A stretch of 35,272 nt of DNA from an uncultured Oscillibacter sp. (GCA_910589315.1 CAJUTB010000025.1:1-35272), one strand, 5' to 3'. Shown: positions 1 through 8,240, numbered from the stretch's first letter. Notes: a model not told the origin generated them from the sequence alone. Translations and numbers: made by a program.

Positions 1-2
1 TG

Positions 3-1484
3 CTGCTGGGCTGGCTGTCCGCCAAGGGTATCCTGAGCGCCGCGCTGAGCCAGCTATCGCCGGAGATGTTCCTGGCGCAGGATACCGAGCAGCTGCAAGG
101 CCTGATTGCCGCCAACAGTGAAGGACAGTGGGCCTATCTGCTGCTCAGCGCGGCTGTTACGCTGGCATTCGCCTTTTTGGCAGCGGCCCCTGCGGCCCGA
201 TTCGCGGCAAAAGTCTCTCCGGTTGCGGCTATGTCCGGAACAAACGTCAAGGTGAAGCGGAGCCGGGGCAGGACCAGAAAGATCCGCAGCTTTGAGCGGT
301 ATTATGCCTGGCTGAACCTGCGCCGCAGCCGGGGCCGCACAGTCATCACCATTCTGTCCCTGGTTATGAGCATCACCGTTTTTATTGCCCTGCAAGGGTT
401 CCTGTCTCTGCTCAGCGTTGCGGGGTCCGTATCGGAACACCTGGGAGACTACTCCATTGTCAACCAGGTGACTGGGATATCCCCGGAGGAGCTGGCTGCG
501 ATGGAAGCGGAGGAAGGTGTGGCGTTTGTAGCGGCGCAGCAGTTCTCCCTTTATCAGCTGGACGATCAAAACCGCCCGGTGGGAATCGAGACCGACGTTG
601 CACTTGGGTCCGGCGAGACGTTTCAAGTTTTCGGATTGAATGACCACTGGATGGAGCATGAATTTACCGGACAGCTTACCGCCGAACAGCTGGCGGCGCT
701 GAAGGCCGGGGAGGCCTGCGTGGTCCGAAACCCGCTTCCAATAGCAGTTGAGGGGGTAACCTATGGTACGACCCATGTGGAGGAGGGCAGCGTCATTACG
801 GTTGCAGGCAAGGAGCTGCCTGTGCTGCTCTCCCTGAGCGGGTATGACGGCTATTTCAGTGTGGGGAACAGCGGCTTTGTCAACGGCGTCCAGGTATTGG
901 CCAGCGACCGGATCTATCCGCAGCTGACCGGCACAGATGCCTATGCGGAGCTGCGGCCGGCGCTGGATGCAGACGCGGACCGGGAGGCCTTTGACGCGGC
1001 GCTGGAGCAATTCTGCCAGCGGGTGCCGGGCACCTCGACGGTTTCCTATGAGCAGACAGACCGGCAGATGGCGGAGAGCGCGGCCCAAATCAATATGCTG
1101 GCCTGGGGGCTGATCCTGTTGGTCGGCCTGATCGGGGTTTTGAACATCATCAACACGGTCTATACCAATATCCATACCCGCGTTGCGGAGATCGGCATCC
1201 AACGGGCCGTGGGCATGAACGCCCAGAGCCTGTACCGGACCTTTTTGTGGGAAGGCGCTTATTATGGCATGATTGCGGCCGTGATCGGCTGCGTTGCGGG
1301 CTATGGATGTGCGATACTGGTGGAAGCTGCGGCGACGGATGAACTGCGGCTTGTTTTCCCGCCGCTGATTCCTATGGCGGAGGCGGTTGTGTTGTCCATT
1401 GCGGCCTGCCTGCTGGCCACGGCTGTCCCCCTTCGGAAGATTGCGAAGCTGAGTATTGTAGACTCCATTGAGGCAGTAGAGTAG
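3..1484 (+). CDS. ABC transporter permease, FtsX/MacB type (5' end outside window)
   Basis: The frame is open from the first bases of the window, so this is the C-terminal part (about 493 residues) of a larger permease; the first in-window ATG at 66 is internal. It shows a hydrophobic segment near the start, then a helix after a basic stretch (TVITILSLVMSITVF), a large soluble extracytoplasmic domain of about 230 residues, and three C-terminal helices (LAWGLILLVGLIGVLNIIN, AYYGMIAAVIGCVAGYG, VVLSIAACLLATAVPL). The sequence NTVYTNIHTRVAEIGIQRAVGM between the helices is the usual FtsX-domain cytoplasmic loop, and the end (PLRKIAKLSIVDSIEAVE) is typical of these peptide, lipid or antibiotic exporters. 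The ATPase partner would lie upstream, outside the window. The substrate cannot be told. A hairpin terminator follows directly. Confidence -1.
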   Translation: MLGWLSAKGILSAALSQLSPEMFLAQDTEQLQGLIAANSEGQWAYLLLSAAVTLAFAFLAAAPAARFAAKVSPVAAMSGTNVKVKRSRGRTRKIRSFERYYAWLNLRRSRGRTVITILSLVMSITVFIALQGFLSLLSVAGSVSEHLGDYSIVNQVTGISPEELAAMEAEEGVAFVAAQQFSLYQLDDQNRPVGIETDVALGSGETFQVFGLNDHWMEHEFTGQLTAEQLAALKAGEACVVRNPLPIAVEGVTYGTTHVEEGSVITVAGKELPVLLSLSGYDGYFSVGNSGFVNGVQVLASDRIYPQLTGTDAYAELRPALDADADREAFDAALEQFCQRVPGTSTVSYEQTDRQMAESAAQINMLAWGLILLVGLIGVLNIINTVYTNIHTRVAEIGIQRAVGMNAQSLYRTFLWEGAYYGMIAAVIGCVAGYGCAILVEAAATDELRLVFPPLIPMAEAVVLSIAACLLATAVPLRKIAKLSIVDSIEAVE

Positions 1485-1503
1485 AAAAGAATTGCATGAT
1501 AAT

Positions 1504-1542
1504 AGCCCCGGCGTTCCATTCTGTGAACGCCGGGGCTTGCTT
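1504..1542. terminator. Bidirectional intrinsic terminator
   Basis: A perfect 13-bp stem (1504-1516 with 1525-1537, AGCCCCGGCGTTC and its complement) with an 8-nt loop is followed by a T-rich run on the plus strand. It sits between two convergent genes and could serve both. Confidence -1.
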
Positions 1543-3129
1543 TTACAGCGCCTGGAGCATGACCGGGCCGCGCTTGGAGAGGACAGCGGCACACACCGCC
1601 GTCAGCAGGGCGAACAGCAGGATCGGGAGGGCCAACGCGGCCCAGCCCGCCGTCTGACTGCCCAGCCAGTACAGCCCGCCCGCCGCAGCCAGCGCCGCCA
1701 TAGGGGCGAACATGGCCAGGGTGGCAGCCAGAGACTGCTTGATGACCACGGTCTCATTGACTGCATCCAGCTTGGGGAAGGTCAGCCCCATCAGCATCCC
1801 AAACATGGCGTGCCCCACCGCAAAGAGCAGCGCGGCAACCAGAAGCATGGCCCCCTGCCACAGCTGGAATCCCAGCGCAATGGAGATGCACGCCCCGGCA
1901 ATTACGGTACAGGGGAGGGTGAGCAGCAGCTGGAACCCTACCTTGACCCACAGCAGCGTACTGCCCGGCATGGGAGCCTCCCGCAGAATCCAGAGGTACT
2001 TCCCCTCCAGGCTGACAGAGGGGGCGGCGATGGGACAGGTACACAGGCAGAAGCAGATCACAGCCGCCGCCATAGGCAGCAGGGGGAAATCTTCCATACC
2101 AACAAAGGCAAGCAGCTTCTCCCGCATCACCAGGGATGCCGCTCCGGCGGCCAGCAGCATAATCAGGCCAAGGCCGGCGTTCCAGAAGTACATGGGCGTG
2201 CCAAAAAACCGCTGGGCCTCCTTCCGCAAAAGGGCCTTCTTTTGACTGGAGGCGGATTGGGCGGAGAGCTTATAGTTGCTCTGGGCAGATCGGGCGGCGA
2301 AGGCTGTGACTGCCTGCCGGTAGACCCGGCCCAGGCCGAATACCACCAGGGCAAAGGGAATGACACAGCAGGCGGCGAAGGCCAGCAGCAGGCCCCAGTC
2401 CCCCAGGATGCCCTCGCCCATCCACAGCAGGGGCGCGGCCCAGTTAAGGGAGTCCTTTATACCAGCGGCATTGGCGGCAAGGCCGCTAATCATTCGGTTA
2501 AGGTTAAAGGAAAAATAGAACACCACAACCAGAAACAGGCCCATTACGATGTTCTGTCCCAGCGCACCCTTGGATACCCTGGCGGACAGAAAGGCCACCA
2601 GCGCCCCCAGCAGGACCGACAGCGCCGTATCCAGCAGGGGCAGGGTCAGGGCCGCGATGACAAGCCGCACCCAAAAGAGAAGGCTGTGCCCCACGCCGCT
2701 CTGGGTCAGCATCGTGCAGACCACCCCGGCGGGGAGCAGCACAAAGGCGGAGAACAGCAGGTTTTCCAGGTAGATGGCCGTCACCCGGCTGGCCATCAGC
2801 AGGGTGGAGGATACCGGCATACTCAGCAGCAGGTCGTTGTCCTTCCCGCCAAACACCACGCCCTTGACGGCGAAGGTGGTGAACAGCAGCCCGCCCACCA
2901 GGGCGGCCATGCCCATAAAGATGAACACCAATATCTCCATATGCGAGGGGGCCAGCGCCTGCATCAGCATGTAGCTGTAAAAACCGGAGAGGTAGAGGCC
3001 CAGGCCGGCAATGACAACGACAGCGCCCAGGCCGGTGGCTGCCTTTTTCCGGCTGCGGCCCCGGGAATTGGTGGAGGAGAGCAGCATAGACTGGATGCTC
3101 ACCTTCAGCAAAGCGAGAAATTTTTTCAT
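1543..3129 (-). CDS. ABC-2 type transporter permease
   Basis: A 528-residue polytopic membrane protein. The start at 3129 (MKKFLALLKVSIQSML) overlaps the stop of the upstream ATPase gene as ATGA, so the two are translationally coupled; a longer frame upstream lies inside the ATPase gene and is not needed. It has many hydrophobic helices, including VVVIAGLGLYLSGFY, ILVFIFMGMAALVGGLLF, LLFWVRLVIAALTLPLLD and a C-terminal set ending in AALALPILLFALLTAVCAAVL. The segment GGKDNDLLLSMPVSSTLLMASR is typical of large Firmicutes ABC-2 permeases paired with a single ATPase, which usually export peptides, bacteriocins or drugs. The substrate is unknown. It is the last gene of a three-gene operon and ends at a terminator. 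Confidence -1.
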   Translation of the reverse strand: MKKFLALLKVSIQSMLLSSTNSRGRSRKKAATGLGAVVVIAGLGLYLSGFYSYMLMQALAPSHMEILVFIFMGMAALVGGLLFTTFAVKGVVFGGKDNDLLLSMPVSSTLLMASRVTAIYLENLLFSAFVLLPAGVVCTMLTQSGVGHSLLFWVRLVIAALTLPLLDTALSVLLGALVAFLSARVSKGALGQNIVMGLFLVVVFYFSFNLNRMISGLAANAAGIKDSLNWAAPLLWMGEGILGDWGLLLAFAACCVIPFALVVFGLGRVYRQAVTAFAARSAQSNYKLSAQSASSQKKALLRKEAQRFFGTPMYFWNAGLGLIMLLAAGAASLVMREKLLAFVGMEDFPLLPMAAAVICFCLCTCPIAAPSVSLEGKYLWILREAPMPGSTLLWVKVGFQLLLTLPCTVIAGACISIALGFQLWQGAMLLVAALLFAVGHAMFGMLMGLTFPKLDAVNETVVIKQSLAATLAMFAPMAALAAAGGLYWLGSQTAGWAALALPILLFALLTAVCAAVLSKRGPVMLQAL

Positions 3130-3839
3130 TTCTCTCCCTCCAGTTCCAGGAACACGTCCTCCAGGGAGGAATCGCCCACCAGCTCCGCCGTAGGACCGGA
3201 TCTTACCAGCCGCCCGTGTTTGATGATGGCGATTTTGTGGCACAGCTTCTCCGCCACCTCCAGCACATGGGTGGAGAAAAACACCGCCGAGCCTCCCTGG
3301 CACAGCTCCGCCAGATAGCCTTTCATCAGATGGGCGGCGGCGGGGTCCAGGCCCACAAAGGGTTCGTCCAGGATCAGCAGCCTGGGCCGGCGGATGAAGG
3401 CTGAGATCAGGGCCAGCTTCTGCCGCATTCCGTGGGAGTAGCTGCCGATGGGAGAGCCTAAATTCCCTGTCAGCTCAAAGGCATCAGCGTACTTGCCGAT
3501 GTCGGCGGTCCGCTGGCCTGCTGGGATGTCGTACAGGTCGGCGATGAAGTTGAGGTAGTCAATGCCCTTCATGAACTCGTAAAGGTCCGGGTTGTCCGGC
3601 AAAAAGGCGGTGACGCGCTTGGCGCCCACCGGGTCTTTTTTGATATCGTGGCCGTCGATGGTAATGGTCCCTTCGGTGAAGTCCATCACCCCCGCCACCG
3701 CCCGCAGGGTAGTGGTCTTGCCAGCCCCGTTGTGGCCAATGAAGCCGTAGATTTCCCCAGGTTGGACATGAAGGGTAAGATCGTCCACCGCTTTTTTACC
3801 GCCTGGGTAAGTTTTGGAATAGTGTTCAATGCGAAGCAT
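3126..3839 (-). CDS. ABC transporter ATP-binding protein
   Basis: A 237-residue nucleotide-binding subunit that powers the adjacent permease. Visible motifs are the Walker A loop GHNGAGKT (residues 35-42), the signature YSHGMRQ (134-140, in place of LSGGQ), Walker B LLILDEP (154-160), the D-loop GLDP, and the switch histidine in STHVLE (about 191). The start at 3839 was chosen because AAAGGAG lies at the right distance upstream; the longer open frame to 4025 would run through the small upstream gene. The divergent signature SHGM is common in ABC-2 drug and bacteriocin exporters of the CcmA class. It is the second gene of the operon, 35 nt after the 55-aa membrane protein, and overlaps the permease by 4 nt. 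Confidence -1.
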   Translation of the reverse strand: MLRIEHYSKTYPGGKKAVDDLTLHVQPGEIYGFIGHNGAGKTTTLRAVAGVMDFTEGTITIDGHDIKKDPVGAKRVTAFLPDNPDLYEFMKGIDYLNFIADLYDIPAGQRTADIGKYADAFELTGNLGSPIGSYSHGMRQKLALISAFIRRPRLLILDEPFVGLDPAAAHLMKGYLAELCQGGSAVFFSTHVLEVAEKLCHKIAIIKHGRLVRSGPTAELVGDSSLEDVFLELEGEK

Positions 3840-3874
3840 GAATAGTCTCCTTTCGGCTGAAGCATTGTGTAGGG

Positions 3875-4042
3875 TCAGAGATTGAAAACAAAGGTGACAA
3901 CCAAAATAACAACGGCTAAGGCAAGGATAATGAGGCCCCGCGGCCGACGATCCTCCTTTTCGCTGGAGGCGTATCCAGCGCCCAGAATACCGGCGGTCAT
4001 GGGAATGAGAAGAAGGAAAGGCCAAAAGCGTTTCTTATTCAT
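3875..4042 (-). CDS. 55-residue two-helix membrane protein, first gene of the ABC operon
   Basis: A small gene encoding 55 residues that starts MNKKRFWPFLLLIPMTAG and ends VVTFVFNL. It has two hydrophobic helices (about residues 7-22 and 37-53) separated by a charged loop (SSEKEDRRPRG). The ribosome site GGAGGT (4051-4056) is strong and well spaced from the ATG at 4042. It lies directly behind the MerR-type promoter and 35 nt before the ATPase gene, so it should be the first cistron of the exporter operon. I do not recognise a family. Possible roles are a small accessory subunit of the exporter or a sensor of membrane stress; both are guesses from position. Codon use and the ribosome site support a real gene. 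Confidence -1.
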   Translation of the reverse strand: MNKKRFWPFLLLIPMTAGILGAGYASSEKEDRRPRGLIILALAVVILVVTFVFNL

Positions 4043-4064
4043 AATAGGTTACCTCCATATGTGA

Positions 4065-4095
4065 ATCGTACACCTTCCGGTTTGTGGAAGGTCAA
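4065..4095 (-). promoter_or_regulatory. MerR-type promoter of the ABC exporter operon
   Basis: On the minus strand, -35 TTGACC (4095-4090) and -10 TACGAT (4070-4065) are 19 nt apart, too far for normal SigA recognition. A perfect dyad ACCTTCC-N7-GGAAGGT (4072-4092) fills the spacer. This geometry is the hallmark of promoters activated by MerR-family regulators, which untwist the long spacer when ligand binds. The transcript would begin about 4058, only a few bases before the GGAGGT of the 55-aa gene. No MerR-family gene is in the window. Confidence -1.
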
Positions 4096-4363
4096 GAGTT
4101 TTTTTGATTTTATCCTTGAAAATTGTCTTTCAGCTTCTCCATTCCCGCGCATAACCTTGGAACGCTGAGGTGTTCGTTGCTCTGATGCGCTTGTTGGATT
4201 GCCATAAAAATAATTTGACGCGGTTGCTTATCGGTTTCCTGATGCGCAGTTTGTGCGGATGCTGATGGAATTGGTTTATTTTAAGAGCCAGCATTGTTTG
4301 ATGGAACATTAGACGCAATCCCGATTTTTGATGAATGCAAGCTAAGTTCATTATTAATAAGTA
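4096..4363. other. Non-coding stretch without recognisable gene
   Basis: An AT-rich stretch between the exporter promoter and the palindrome at 4364. The only open frame here (minus strand, 4130-4453) has no ribosome site or protein-like pattern. I see no RNA gene. Confidence -1.
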
Positions 4364-4409
4364 ATCTATATACAGGGACTGGCCGAACGGCCAGTCCCTG
4401 TATATAGAT
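4364..4409. repeat. Perfect 22-bp palindrome with 2-nt centre
   Basis: Positions 4364-4385 and 4388-4409 are exact inverted copies separated by AA. The core of each arm is ATACAGGGACTGGCCG. The 12-mer ATACAGGGACTG is found again at 8545-8556 and a 10-base version at 6251-6260, so this may be a member of a dispersed repeat family (REP- or MITE-like). No T-run follows, so a simple terminator is less likely. Confidence -1.
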
Positions 4410-4489
4410 GTGTGAATTTTCTCGAGAGGCTCATTCTTGTTGCAAATGCGCATAAGTCACCGTGTAATAAAATATCTGAATGAATAGGA

Positions 4490-4708
4490 GTGACCATTAC
4501 GCTATTTGCAATCGACCATGATAATTCCGCTATCAAGACCCCGAGCTTTGTCTTTACCCCTGGGCTGTCAGACTCTCCGGTGAAGACTGATATGATGGAG
4601 TTCGGCGGCGTTTTCTGGACGCTGTCCGGCGAGCGCATCCCCTATATGCGGGACAAGACCAAAGACGAGCGTTTCTTTGTCCTCAGCCTGGAGGAAGCGC
4701 ACGAATAA
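4490..4708 (+). pseudogene. Truncated ParM/StbA-like plasmid segregation gene remnant
   Basis: The 72-residue frame contains FAIDHDNSAIKTPSFVF and ERIPYMRDKTKDERFFVLSL, which match from memory the N-terminus of actin-like ParM proteins carried by Firmicutes plasmids and integrative elements. The frame begins at GTG (4490), with AGGAG directly against the start. A full ParM is about 300 residues; here similarity stops after FFVLSL and the frame ends EEAHE. The region between the first and second blocks also looks shortened. The remainder of the gene is absent from the window. I read it as a relic of an old plasmid or ICE insertion. Confidence -1.
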
Positions 4709-5035
4709 TCTCCTGCAAACAATCTTTCCAATAGTTGTGCACTTTTATAAAATGCTCCCCATCCGTTGGCAATTTTGTAGCTCCTTCAAAAATAACGTTC
4801 TTATCCGTTACGGTATCCAAATCGTGAACGCCAAAGGATTCATACAGATCTCTAAACGGAAATTCTGCGTTTAACACTCCACAACATCCCGGCAAGACTT
4901 TTGCTCCTGCGCAGAGATTGAGTAGTCCCTTTTCGCTGTATAGCAAAGCAAAACAGACAGAGAAAAACCTTCTTTTGGTAAATTCCAGTTTTCAATATAA
5001 AGCAATGTCCGTTGAAACGCAACGGCTTTCTTCAT
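4683..5035 (-). pseudogene. Frameshifted gene of unknown function
   Basis: Two minus-strand frames join into one plausible protein of about 115 residues. The first part runs from the ATG at 5035 (MKKAVAFQRTLLYIENWNLP) to about 4945. The second part, in another frame, continues YSEKGLLNLCAGAKVLPGCC and ends HNYWKDCLQEIIRALPPG at 4683. A one-base shift in the run coding for LSVLLCY, near 4945, would explain the break. The second half has good protein-like composition. I do not recognise a family. Its 3' end overlaps the broken ParM remnant on the other strand, so the junction of an insertion or deletion probably lies near 4685-4700. No good ribosome site is visible. A sequencing error at the shift cannot be excluded. 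Confidence -1.
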
Positions 5036-5122
5036 CCCGCATAAAAAGAAAATCCACAATACCGCGTCAGATGCTTGACACAGATATGCAGTAAAGTCCT
5101 TCCCGCATCAGGAGGTTTTGCC

Positions 5123-5150
5123 TTGCATCTCATAAAGGATATGCTATAAT
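5123..5150 (+). promoter_or_regulatory. SigA-type promoter of the aldo/keto reductase gene
   Basis: TTGCAT (5123-5128), 16-nt spacer, TATAAT (5145-5150) with an extended -10 TG. It is correctly placed 62 nt before the ATG at 5212. Confidence -1.
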
Positions 5151-5211
5151 GAAACCACAGCTCTGAACAGAAGCTGTGATGGCTGCAAAAAAAGAAAAAG
5201 GAGAAACGGTA

Positions 5212-6174
5212 ATGCGCTATAAAATTTTTGGCAAAACAGGCATGAAGGTTTCGGAAATGACGCTGGGCACCTGGGGAATGGGCGGCGTTGGCTGGGACGA
5301 CAACCCGGAGGAAATCCGTCAGGACGCCATCCGTGCGGCAGTGGAAGCCGGTGTAAATTTCATGGACACCGCCCCGGCCTATAACGCAGGCGCAGCGGAA
5401 CGCTGTTTGGGAAAAACGCTGGCGGATATGAATGCTCGAAAGGACGTAATCCTTTCCACCAAATGCGGGAATGTGTTTGTAGACGGCATTACCTATCGCC
5501 GGGACGGCTCTGCAGCGGATATCCGCCGTCAGTGCGAAGAATCCCTGCGGAACCTGCAAACGGATTACATTGATCTGATGCTGGTCCACTGGCCGGACCC
5601 CGCAACGCCCTTCGCGGAAACCATGGGAGAACTGAGCAAATTGAAGCAGGAGGGAAAAATCCTGCATGTTGGCGTATCCAATTTCAGCCAGGCCCAGATG
5701 GAGGAGGCGGGGGCGTTTTGTGAAATTGAGGCGTACCAGCCCCAATTCTCCATGGTCCATCGGGAGGACGAGGCCCTGATTCAATGGGCGGCGGAACAGG
5801 GGATGGGCGTGATGACCTATGGCTCTCTGGGCGGCGGCATTCTATCCGGCGCATTCCGGGAACTGACCACCTTTTCAGCCAGCGACAGCCGCAACCGCTT
5901 CTACAAACACTTCCGGGAACCCATGTTTTCCAAAGTCATGGAGCTTTTGAACGTCATGGACCAATTCTCCGCAGAACATGGCGGCGTCCCGCTGGTGCAG
6001 ATTGCCCTGAACTGGTGCGCGCAGAAATCGTTTGTTTCCACGTGCATCGTAGGCGCACAGCGCCGGGAAAAGGTGTTGCAGAATGCGTCCGCATTTTCGT
6101 GGAGTCTGACCCAGGATGAAATGGCGGCGCTGGACGCGGCTGCCGCCAAGTGCCTTGCGGCGTCCGGCGGCTGA
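5212..6174 (+). CDS. Aldo/keto reductase family oxidoreductase
   Basis: A 320-residue NAD(P)H-dependent reductase of the AKR (beta/alpha)8-barrel family, which reduces aldehydes or ketones. The catalytic tetrad is visible: D52 in FMDTAPAYN, Y57, K84 in STKCGN and H126 in LMLVHWPDP. The later SNFSQAQ and C-terminal IVGAQRREKVLQNA agree with the cofactor-binding end of the fold. The start at 5212 is chosen because AAGGAG lies about 10 nt upstream; an in-frame GTG at 5176 gives a lysine-rich extension with no ribosome site. It closely resembles the AKR11/AKR12 (YqkF/IolS-like) group. It is a single gene with its own promoter and terminator; the substrate is unknown. Confidence -1.
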   Translation: MRYKIFGKTGMKVSEMTLGTWGMGGVGWDDNPEEIRQDAIRAAVEAGVNFMDTAPAYNAGAAERCLGKTLADMNARKDVILSTKCGNVFVDGITYRRDGSAADIRRQCEESLRNLQTDYIDLMLVHWPDPATPFAETMGELSKLKQEGKILHVGVSNFSQAQMEEAGAFCEIEAYQPQFSMVHREDEALIQWAAEQGMGVMTYGSLGGGILSGAFRELTTFSASDSRNRFYKHFREPMFSKVMELLNVMDQFSAEHGGVPLVQIALNWCAQKSFVSTCIVGAQRREKVLQNASAFSWSLTQDEMAALDAAAAKCLAASGG

Positions 6175-6216
6175 AAAGAGCCGAACATTTGAATTTTCTC
6201 CGCAGAAACCAAAAGA

Positions 6217-6250
6217 AACGCCTGATCTGAAAATCAGATCAGGCGTTTTT
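6217..6250. terminator. Bidirectional intrinsic terminator
   Basis: A 14-bp perfect stem (AACGCCTGATCTGA, 6217-6230, with 6234-6247), 3-nt loop and T-run, lying between the convergent reductase and chemoreceptor genes. A copy of ATACAGGGAC begins immediately after the T-run at 6251. Confidence -1.
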
Positions 6251-6266
6251 ATACAGGGACGGCGCG

Positions 6267-8240
6267 TCAATCCTTGGAAAGAGTAAATTGATCCACCAGC
6301 TGTTTCAGGCTGGCCGCTTCCGCCGAAAGCTCCTCGCTGGCGGCCGCGCTTTCCTGGGCGGTTGCGCTGTTGGTCTGGACGACAGAGGAAATCTGATCAA
6401 CGCCCTCCGTAACCTGACTGATGGAGGTGGTCTGGTTAGCCACAGCCTCCACAACGATTTCCATCTGCGCCGTCACATGACCGGCCATCTCGCTGGTCCG
6501 CTCCAGGGCTTCCGTGACCTTCGTCACCGCCTCGCTGCCTTCCATAACGGCAGCGATGGACCCCTCGATCAATTCCTTGGTAGCTTTGGCAGCTTCGTCG
6601 GACTTGGACGCGAGATTCCGCACCTCGTCCGCCACCACGGCAAAGCCCTTTCCCGCACTTCCGGCTCGTGCCGCTTCAACCGCGGCATTCAGAGCCAGAA
6701 TATTGGTTTGGAAAGCGATGTTTTCAATTGCGGTGATGATTTTGGAAATCTCCTCGGAGGAATTGGAGATTTTCCCCATAGCCACATTCAGTTCCTTGAC
6801 GTGTTCCACGCTAATCCCCAGCTGCGCCCCGGCCTGCTCCACATAATGACCCGCTTCCTCGGCAGCGGCGGAGGTTTTTTGCGCGTTGTCGGAAATGTCG
6901 GTAATGGTCGCCGCCAATTCCTCCACGGAACTCGCCTGCATCATGGAACCCTGGCTCAAGGTCTGTGCGCCCGTGGAAACCTGTCCGCTGGCGGCGGAAA
7001 CCTGTGCCGCAGAGGCGTTGATATGACGCATGGTGCCGCTCAATTCGATTTTCAGCGTGCGCATGGACTGTAAAATCCCCTGGAAATTGCCTACATAGGC
7101 TTCCCGGTGGGCGGATTGGATGTCGAAATTCTGCTGGGCCATTTCCGTCAGCAGATAGTCGATGTCCCGAAGAATGTCGTTCAGGCCCGTCACCAGTTCG
7201 GCGGTCGAACGGGTCAATTCAGCGGTCTCATCCTGTCCTCTGCTTTCGGGGACCGGAGATTCCAAATCGCCTGCAACCAGCAGCTTCATCCGCTCCGCGC
7301 AGGCCCGCATCGGTACGCTGATATTGCTGGCGAGCTTCAAGGCCACCACAATCGAGGCCAGAATGGACACTATAATTACCAGCACATTTACGATGATGCT
7401 GAAATATGTATCCGACAAATATTCCGTTTTCAAGGCGGTAACGGCAACGCTCCAGCCGTCTGTACCATTTACGGGAGCATAAGCGGCAAACCGCGGGCCG
7501 TCAGAGGCATGGAAGCTGTCGAACCCATTCTCACCCTGCCGCATAGAATTATGGATAGCCGCCAGACTCTTGAGGGAAGAATCGCTCTGGGCTTCCCGCT
7601 CGATGTTCTGGGTGGTGATGGTCTCCAGGGTGATATCCGCGATGGTGTCGCCGTTTTTGTTGATCATATAAGCGCGGCTGCTTTGGCCGACCTTAATGGA
7701 AGAAACAATGCTGTTCAAAAAGGTCTCCGGCGGCACGAAATAGACCACGCCGACGATCCGGGAACCGTGTGCGCCGCCGTCGTAGAGCGGAGCGGCCACC
7801 ATAATGGAAAGCTCGCCGGTCACTTTGCTGATCAGCGGTTCCGACACATAGACATTCCCTTTCATAGCCTGCTGCACATATTCCCGGTCGGAGTAATCTT
7901 TTCCGTCAAAAAGACTGCGGCCGTTCAAGCCGATAAGGTTGCCCCGCTGGAAGCCATGCATGGAAACGCGCTCGTCAAAAATGGCCTGCTTATCGCTCAG
8001 AGATACCGTATCGTCTGACAGCTGGGGGATACAGCCGGTATCCATCGCCACATTTTTATAAGCGGTCAATTCCTGTTCGATGCGTTCCGCCGCCAGCACG
8101 GCGGTTTCGCTCATCATTTGGTCCACAGTTGCAAGGGTACTTCGGTAATTCAACGTAATACTCACGCTGCCTACCACAACCAATGCGGCCAGTACCGTTG
8201 CCATCAGGCATACAGTAATTTTCTTGCGGATGCTTTTCAT
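6267..8240 (-). CDS. Methyl-accepting chemotaxis protein with Cache sensor and HAMP domain
   Basis: A 657-residue transmembrane chemoreceptor. Residues 8-30 form the first membrane helix, 31-278 an extracytoplasmic dCache-like sensor (DYSDREYVQQAMKGNVYVSE and GVVYFVPPETFLNSIVSS are typical), and 279-302 the second helix. HAMP follows at about 303-356, then the long coiled-coil signalling domain. The hairpin tip is conserved: ENIAFQTNILALNAAVEAARAG, KGFAVVADEVRNLA (about 506-545), where CheA and CheW bind. The start at 8240 is supported by GGAGGTG upstream; a longer frame to 8282 is not needed. The Cache pocket probably senses a small organic ligand. No che genes are in the window, so it must work with a distant array. 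Confidence -1.
   Translation of the reverse strand: MKSIRKKITVCLMATVLAALVVVGSVSITLNYRSTLATVDQMMSETAVLAAERIEQELTAYKNVAMDTGCIPQLSDDTVSLSDKQAIFDERVSMHGFQRGNLIGLNGRSLFDGKDYSDREYVQQAMKGNVYVSEPLISKVTGELSIMVAAPLYDGGAHGSRIVGVVYFVPPETFLNSIVSSIKVGQSSRAYMINKNGDTIADITLETITTQNIEREAQSDSSLKSLAAIHNSMRQGENGFDSFHASDGPRFAAYAPVNGTDGWSVAVTALKTEYLSDTYFSIIVNVLVIIVSILASIVVALKLASNISVPMRACAERMKLLVAGDLESPVPESRGQDETAELTRSTAELVTGLNDILRDIDYLLTEMAQQNFDIQSAHREAYVGNFQGILQSMRTLKIELSGTMRHINASAAQVSAASGQVSTGAQTLSQGSMMQASSVEELAATITDISDNAQKTSAAAEEAGHYVEQAGAQLGISVEHVKELNVAMGKISNSSEEISKIITAIENIAFQTNILALNAAVEAARAGSAGKGFAVVADEVRNLASKSDEAAKATKELIEGSIAAVMEGSEAVTKVTEALERTSEMAGHVTAQMEIVVEAVANQTTSISQVTEGVDQISSVVQTNSATAQESAAASEELSAEAASLKQLVDQFTLSKD

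Noticed and set aside
54..1592. 512-residue open frame on the minus strand across the FtsX permease gene
   Set aside because: It is the antisense shadow of a clear membrane protein gene, is rich in arginine, glutamine and histidine, and has no protein-family pattern.
1492..3318. 608-residue plus-strand frame over the ABC-2 permease
   Set aside because: Low-complexity Q/G/R/H-rich shadow of the minus-strand permease gene; it even runs across a terminator.
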